A stretch of DNA of 8,765 nucleotides, from assembly GCA_031278935.1 (NCBI GenBank), contig JAITJK010000194.1, forward strand, positions 1-8,765. The letters are read 5' to 3'. This stretch comes from Spirochaetaceae bacterium (lineage in GTDB: Bacteria; Spirochaetota; Spirochaetia; Treponematales; Breznakiellaceae). Shown piece by piece: positions 5,952 through 8,765 of this stretch. The notes under the pieces are model-generated. The model made no database searches, had not been told where the DNA came from, and saw nothing but the letters and a program-made list of their open reading frames with translations. The position numbers were made by a program, and so were the translations under genes. Positions within the stretch are counted from its first letter, which is position 1. Every line of letters starts with the position of its first letter.

Positions 5952-6134
5952 ACGTAATGGTCTCATACAGAATAATACTGGCCAAAGAGTCGGTTTTGCT
6001 TTATATAGGGACCACAATTCCTACATATATACTGTCTCTCGTATCTCGAGTCACCTGCGGGATTCCGGATCGTCGCCTTCTATGTAAGTAACACATTACT
6101 TTTTTTTAGCCCTGGCATTATTTTTTTATTTTTC
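5952..6134. other. Spacer before the xanthine dehydrogenase promoter
   Basis: A short non-coding stretch, AT-rich on the right. No frame looks coding. It holds the weak hairpin with T run described separately and ends at the promoter. Confidence 0.4.
6086..6107 (+). terminator. Weak hairpin followed by T run
   Basis: AAGTAA and TTACTT form a perfect 6-bp stem with a 4-nt loop (CACA), and the 3' arm runs directly into further T residues (6102-6107). The shape is that of an intrinsic terminator, but five of the six pairs are A-T and the stem would be unstable. It could insulate the xanthine dehydrogenase promoter from upstream readthrough. Confidence 0.3.
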
Positions 6135-6163
6135 TTGACAGGAAAAACAAGGCATTTTAGACT
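6135..6163 (+). promoter_or_regulatory. Sigma-70 promoter of the xanthine dehydrogenase gene
   Basis: A perfect TTGACA (6135-6140) is followed after exactly 17 bp by TAGACT (6158-6163, 4 of 6 consensus bases). Transcription would start near 6170, giving a leader of about 26 nt to the preferred ATG at 6196. No operator, riboswitch or purine box could be recognised in this short leader. Confidence 0.62.
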
Positions 6164-6195
6164 AAATACAGGTGAAACAAGAGATGGGGGAAAAA

Positions 6196-8765
6196 ATGGA
6201 CGAGGAATACATTACATTACAGGTAAACGGCGTGCCAGTACAGGGCCCGGGGTATAAGAAACTGCTGGACTTTTTGCGGGAAGACTTACAGTTAACCGCC
6301 GCAAAAAACGGCTGCGGTTCCGGCGCCTGCGGGGCTTGTACCGTGTTAGTAGATGGCAAGGCCATGCGCGCCTGTATTCCCACCTTGACTAAACTGGCCG
6401 GAAAGCAGGTTATCACCTTGGAGGGTCTTTCCCCGCGGGAACACGCGGTCTATACCTATGCCTTTGCCGAGACCGGCGCGGTCCAATGCGGATTTTGTAT
6501 CCCCGGTATGGTCATGAGCGCCAAAGCCTTGCTGGATCGCGAAAAAGACCCGGAGGACGAAGCCATTCGCAAAGCCATCCGTTCCAATATTTGCCGCTGT
6601 ACCGGGTATGTCAAGATTAAGGATGCTATCCACTTGGCCGCCCGCTTGTTCCGGGAAGAAACCTCGGTTCCCAAACCGCTCCTCACTGGTGCGCTGGGAG
6701 AGAATTGCCATCGGGTCGACGCTGCGGCCAAAACCCTGGGTACGGGCAAATACGTGGACGATCTCTCCTTTCCGGGGATGCTCCACGCTTCGGCGGTCCG
6801 GCCTGCTCATCCTAGAATCCGGATTCTTAAAATTCACACGGAAGCGGCCACGGCCCACCCGGACTGTGTGGCGGTGTTTACCGCCAAGGACGTACCGGGG
6901 AATAACAAGATCGGCCACCTGGAGTTTATTTCCGATTATGATGTATTCATTGCCGAAGGAGATATTACCCGCTTCATTGGGGACGCCCTGGCCCTGGTAG
7001 TCAGTACCCGTAAAGAAAGCCTTCAGGCTATCAAAGAACTGGTTGCCGTGGACTATGAGGTGCTTGAGCCGCTGACGAGCCCGCAAGCGGCTATGGCCGA
7101 GGGTGCGCCCCTGATTCACGCCAAGGAACGGAACATCCTTTCCCATGAACACCTGATTCGGGGAGATGCGGATGCGGTGCTCGCCCAATCCGCTTATGTA
7201 GTAACCCAGCACTATTCCGTACCCTTTACCGAACACGCCTTCATGGAGCCCGAATGCGCTATCGCCCTTCCTGAAGGGGACTCAGGGATAACCCTCTATT
7301 CTGCAGGCCAGAGTGTCTATGACGAACAGCGGGAATGCGCTCGGATGCTAGGCATTGCTCGGGAGTTCGTCCATGTTAAGGGGCAGCTTGTAGGGGGCGG
7401 TTTCGGGGGTAAGGAAGATATGAGCGTACAGCACCATGCCTGTCTTGCCGCCTGGCTCCTGAAAAAACCCGTGAAGGTCCTGTTAAGCCGGCAGGAAAGT
7501 ATTCATATCCATCCCAAGCGTCATGCTATGGAAATGGATTTCACCACCGGCTGCGACGCCGATGGAAAACTCACCGCCATGAAAGCGGTACTTGTGGCGG
7601 ACACCGGGGCTTACGCTTCCCTGGGCGGCCCAGTGTTGCAACGGGCCTGCACCCATGCGGCAGGGCCCTACAATTACCAGGTGATCGACATTGACGGTAA
7701 GGCAGTGTATACGAATAATCCTCCGGGTGGGGCTTTCCGGGGCTTTGGGGTCTGTCAAAGCTGTTTCGCTACGGAAAACAACCTCAACCTTCTGGCAGAG
7801 CAGGTAGGGATTTCTCCCTGGGATATCCGGTACCGGAACGCTATTCGTCCCGGTCAGGTGCTTCCCAACGGCCAAATAGCCGGGGATGATGTGGAACTGG
7901 AAGCCTGCCTTAAGGCTGTCCAGGGAGTCTATGACGAGGCCCGGGCTCAAGGGAAACCGGTGGGGATTGCCGGCGCCTTAAAGAACGCGGGGATAGGCGT
8001 GGGACTCCCTGATATAGGCCGATGTATTCTCTCCGTAGAGCAGGGGCTGGTGCATATACGGACCAGCGCCGCCTGTATCGGCCAGGGGCTTGCCACGGTT
8101 ACGACCCAGATCGTCTGCGAGACCGTGAAGATTGCTCCGGACAAGGTGGTGGCCGAGCCTCCCGATACCCGGCGGACCCCTAACTCCGGCACCACTACCG
8201 CCTCCCGGCAGACCGTATTCACTGGAGAAGCGACTCATCTGGCCGCCTTAAAGTTGCGCTCTGCCCTGGAAGCGGTAGGATGTGACCTCTCCCGGCTGGA
8301 GGGAGAGGAATTTTACGCGGAATTTTCCGGTGTAACGGACCCTATGGGCAGCGACAAACCCAATCCCGTGAGCCATCTGGCCTACGGCTACGCCGCTACA
8401 GTGGTCATCCTGGACGATGCGGGTAAGATAGAAAAGATCGTCGCCGCCTATGACTTAGGCACGGTGATCAACCCCAAAGCTGCAGAAGGGCAGATCGAGG
8501 GGGGGATTCTCATGGGTATGGGCTACGCCCTTACCGAGGACTTTCCTTTGGAAGGGGGTTTTCCCAAGGGGAAATACGGAACCCTGGGGCTGATTCGGGC
8601 GACCGAAGCGCCGGATATGGAGATCATCTTGATGAAACCCAAGCACCCGGCGCCCCTGACCTACGGGGCCAAGGGCGTGGGGGAACTGGCCACCATTCCC
8701 GTATGCCCCGCCATAACCGAGGCCTATTATGCCAAGGACGGAATCCTGCGGAGCAAGCTGCCTAT
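6196..8765 (+). CDS. Selenium-dependent xanthine dehydrogenase, fused Fe-S/molybdopterin (3' end outside window)
   Basis: Cytoplasmic molybdenum hydroxylase, probably oxidising xanthine or another purine in purine breakdown. Residues 1-80 are a plant-type [2Fe-2S] domain (C40, C45, C48, C60). Residues 85-150 are the second cluster domain (C98, C101, C133, C135: QCGFCIPGM and NICRCTGY). From about 165 on is the molybdopterin-binding large subunit, with LVGGGFGGKED, PPGGAFRGFG, a C-terminal AYDLGTVINPKAAEGQIEGG, and GAKGVGELATIP containing the likely catalytic Glu830. No FAD domain lies between them; a separate protein usually supplies it. This one-chain layout matches the family defined as TIGR03311, about 850 residues, so 856 codons here mean few are missing. 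Selenium in these enzymes is a labile ligand supplied via SelD, not selenocysteine, and no in-frame TGA occurs. ATG 6196 has GGGGG 5 nt upstream and suits the promoter; ATG 6184 in the same frame, behind AGGTGA, would add four residues. Related selenium-linked hydroxylases act on other N-heterocycles, so the substrate is inferred. Confidence 0.92.
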   Translation, partial: MDEEYITLQVNGVPVQGPGYKKLLDFLREDLQLTAAKNGCGSGACGACTVLVDGKAMRACIPTLTKLAGKQVITLEGLSPREHAVYTYAFAETGAVQCGFCIPGMVMSAKALLDREKDPEDEAIRKAIRSNICRCTGYVKIKDAIHLAARLFREETSVPKPLLTGALGENCHRVDAAAKTLGTGKYVDDLSFPGMLHASAVRPAHPRIRILKIHTEAATAHPDCVAVFTAKDVPGNNKIGHLEFISDYDVFIAEGDITRFIGDALALVVSTRKESLQAIKELVAVDYEVLEPLTSPQAAMAEGAPLIHAKERNILSHEHLIRGDADAVLAQSAYVVTQHYSVPFTEHAFMEPECAIALPEGDSGITLYSAGQSVYDEQRECARMLGIAREFVHVKGQLVGGGFGGKEDMSVQHHACLAAWLLKKPVKVLLSRQESIHIHPKRHAMEMDFTTGCDADGKLTAMKAVLVADTGAYASLGGPVLQRACTHAAGPYNYQVIDIDGKAVYTNNPPGGAFRGFGVCQSCFATENNLNLLAEQVGISPWDIRYRNAIRPGQVLPNGQIAGDDVELEACLKAVQGVYDEARAQGKPVGIAGALKNAGIGVGLPDIGRCILSVEQGLVHIRTSAACIGQGLATVTTQIVCETVKIAPDKVVAEPPDTRRTPNSGTTTASRQTVFTGEATHLAALKLRSALEAVGCDLSRLEGEEFYAEFSGVTDPMGSDKPNPVSHLAYGYAATVVILDDAGKIEKIVAAYDLGTVINPKAAEGQIEGGILMGMGYALTEDFPLEGGFPKGKYGTLGLIRATEAPDMEIILMKPKHPAPLTYGAKGVGELATIPVCPAITEAYYAKDGILRSKLP

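Noticed and set aside
5565..5985. Overlapping open minus-strand frames of about 105 codons
   Set aside because: They are antisense to the ADP-ribosylglycohydrolase fragment, whose GDDTDTT block is on the + strand.
6346..7236. Open minus-strand frame of 296 codons
   Set aside because: Antisense to the xanthine dehydrogenase, which is continuous with conserved clusters on the + strand.
7483..8238. Several open minus-strand frames
   Set aside because: All lie antisense to the molybdopterin domain and lack ribosome binding sites or motifs.
1..8765. CRISPR array, tRNA or rRNA genes
   Set aside because: No regularly spaced repeats, cloverleaf-like sequences or rRNA-like stretches were seen on either strand by eye.

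Overview
The window holds two well-preserved blocks of GC-rich metabolic genes, both on the + strand, separated by about 4 kb of AT-rich, decayed accessory DNA that contains one intact lipoprotein gene. No ribosomal RNA, tRNA or taxonomic marker is present, so the host is an inference. A spirochaete of the termite-gut Treponema type fits best. The hints are a relaxed lipoprotein signal, a fused selenium-dependent xanthine dehydrogenase, and the PRK13983-type M20 hydrolase. This assignment is moderate at best.

Left block (1-2200): the 3' part of a UDP-glucose 4-epimerase gene (galE; its first codons lie outside the window) is followed after 18 bp by an M20-family zinc peptidase/amidase gene with a good ribosome binding site. 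The two are probably co-transcribed.

Middle (2201-6134): this part is a graveyard. From left to right it holds a perfect 17-bp palindrome, a doubtful minus-strand reading frame with frame changes, a short piece of an IS30-type transposase (helix-turn-helix only), a run of 19 C residues, and another frameshifted minus-strand frame abutting that run. Then comes an intact lipoprotein gene (3727-4686) whose mature part resembles the ZinT/YodA metal-binding family. A 48-codon minus-strand ORF with a strong Shine-Dalgarno follows. After it lie minus-strand remnants of Mu-like phage head genes: the tail of the protease/scaffold gene (gpI/Z) and the start of the major head subunit (gpT). Back to back with these is a + strand C-terminal piece of an ADP-ribosylglycohydrolase with TGA where the family usually has Trp.

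Right block (6135-8765): a good sigma-70-type promoter leads into a selenium-dependent xanthine dehydrogenase gene. It encodes a fused [2Fe-2S] and molybdopterin protein and runs off the right edge with probably only a few codons missing. The gene is open for at least 856 codons with no in-frame TGA. In this family selenium is a labile cofactor, not selenocysteine.

I did not find an obvious new multi-gene system. The most interesting items are the divergent ZinT-like lipoprotein behind a homopolymer tract, the unrecorded Mu-like head remnants, the small minus-strand ORF beside them, and TGA codons at apparent aromatic positions in two neighbouring pseudogenes.
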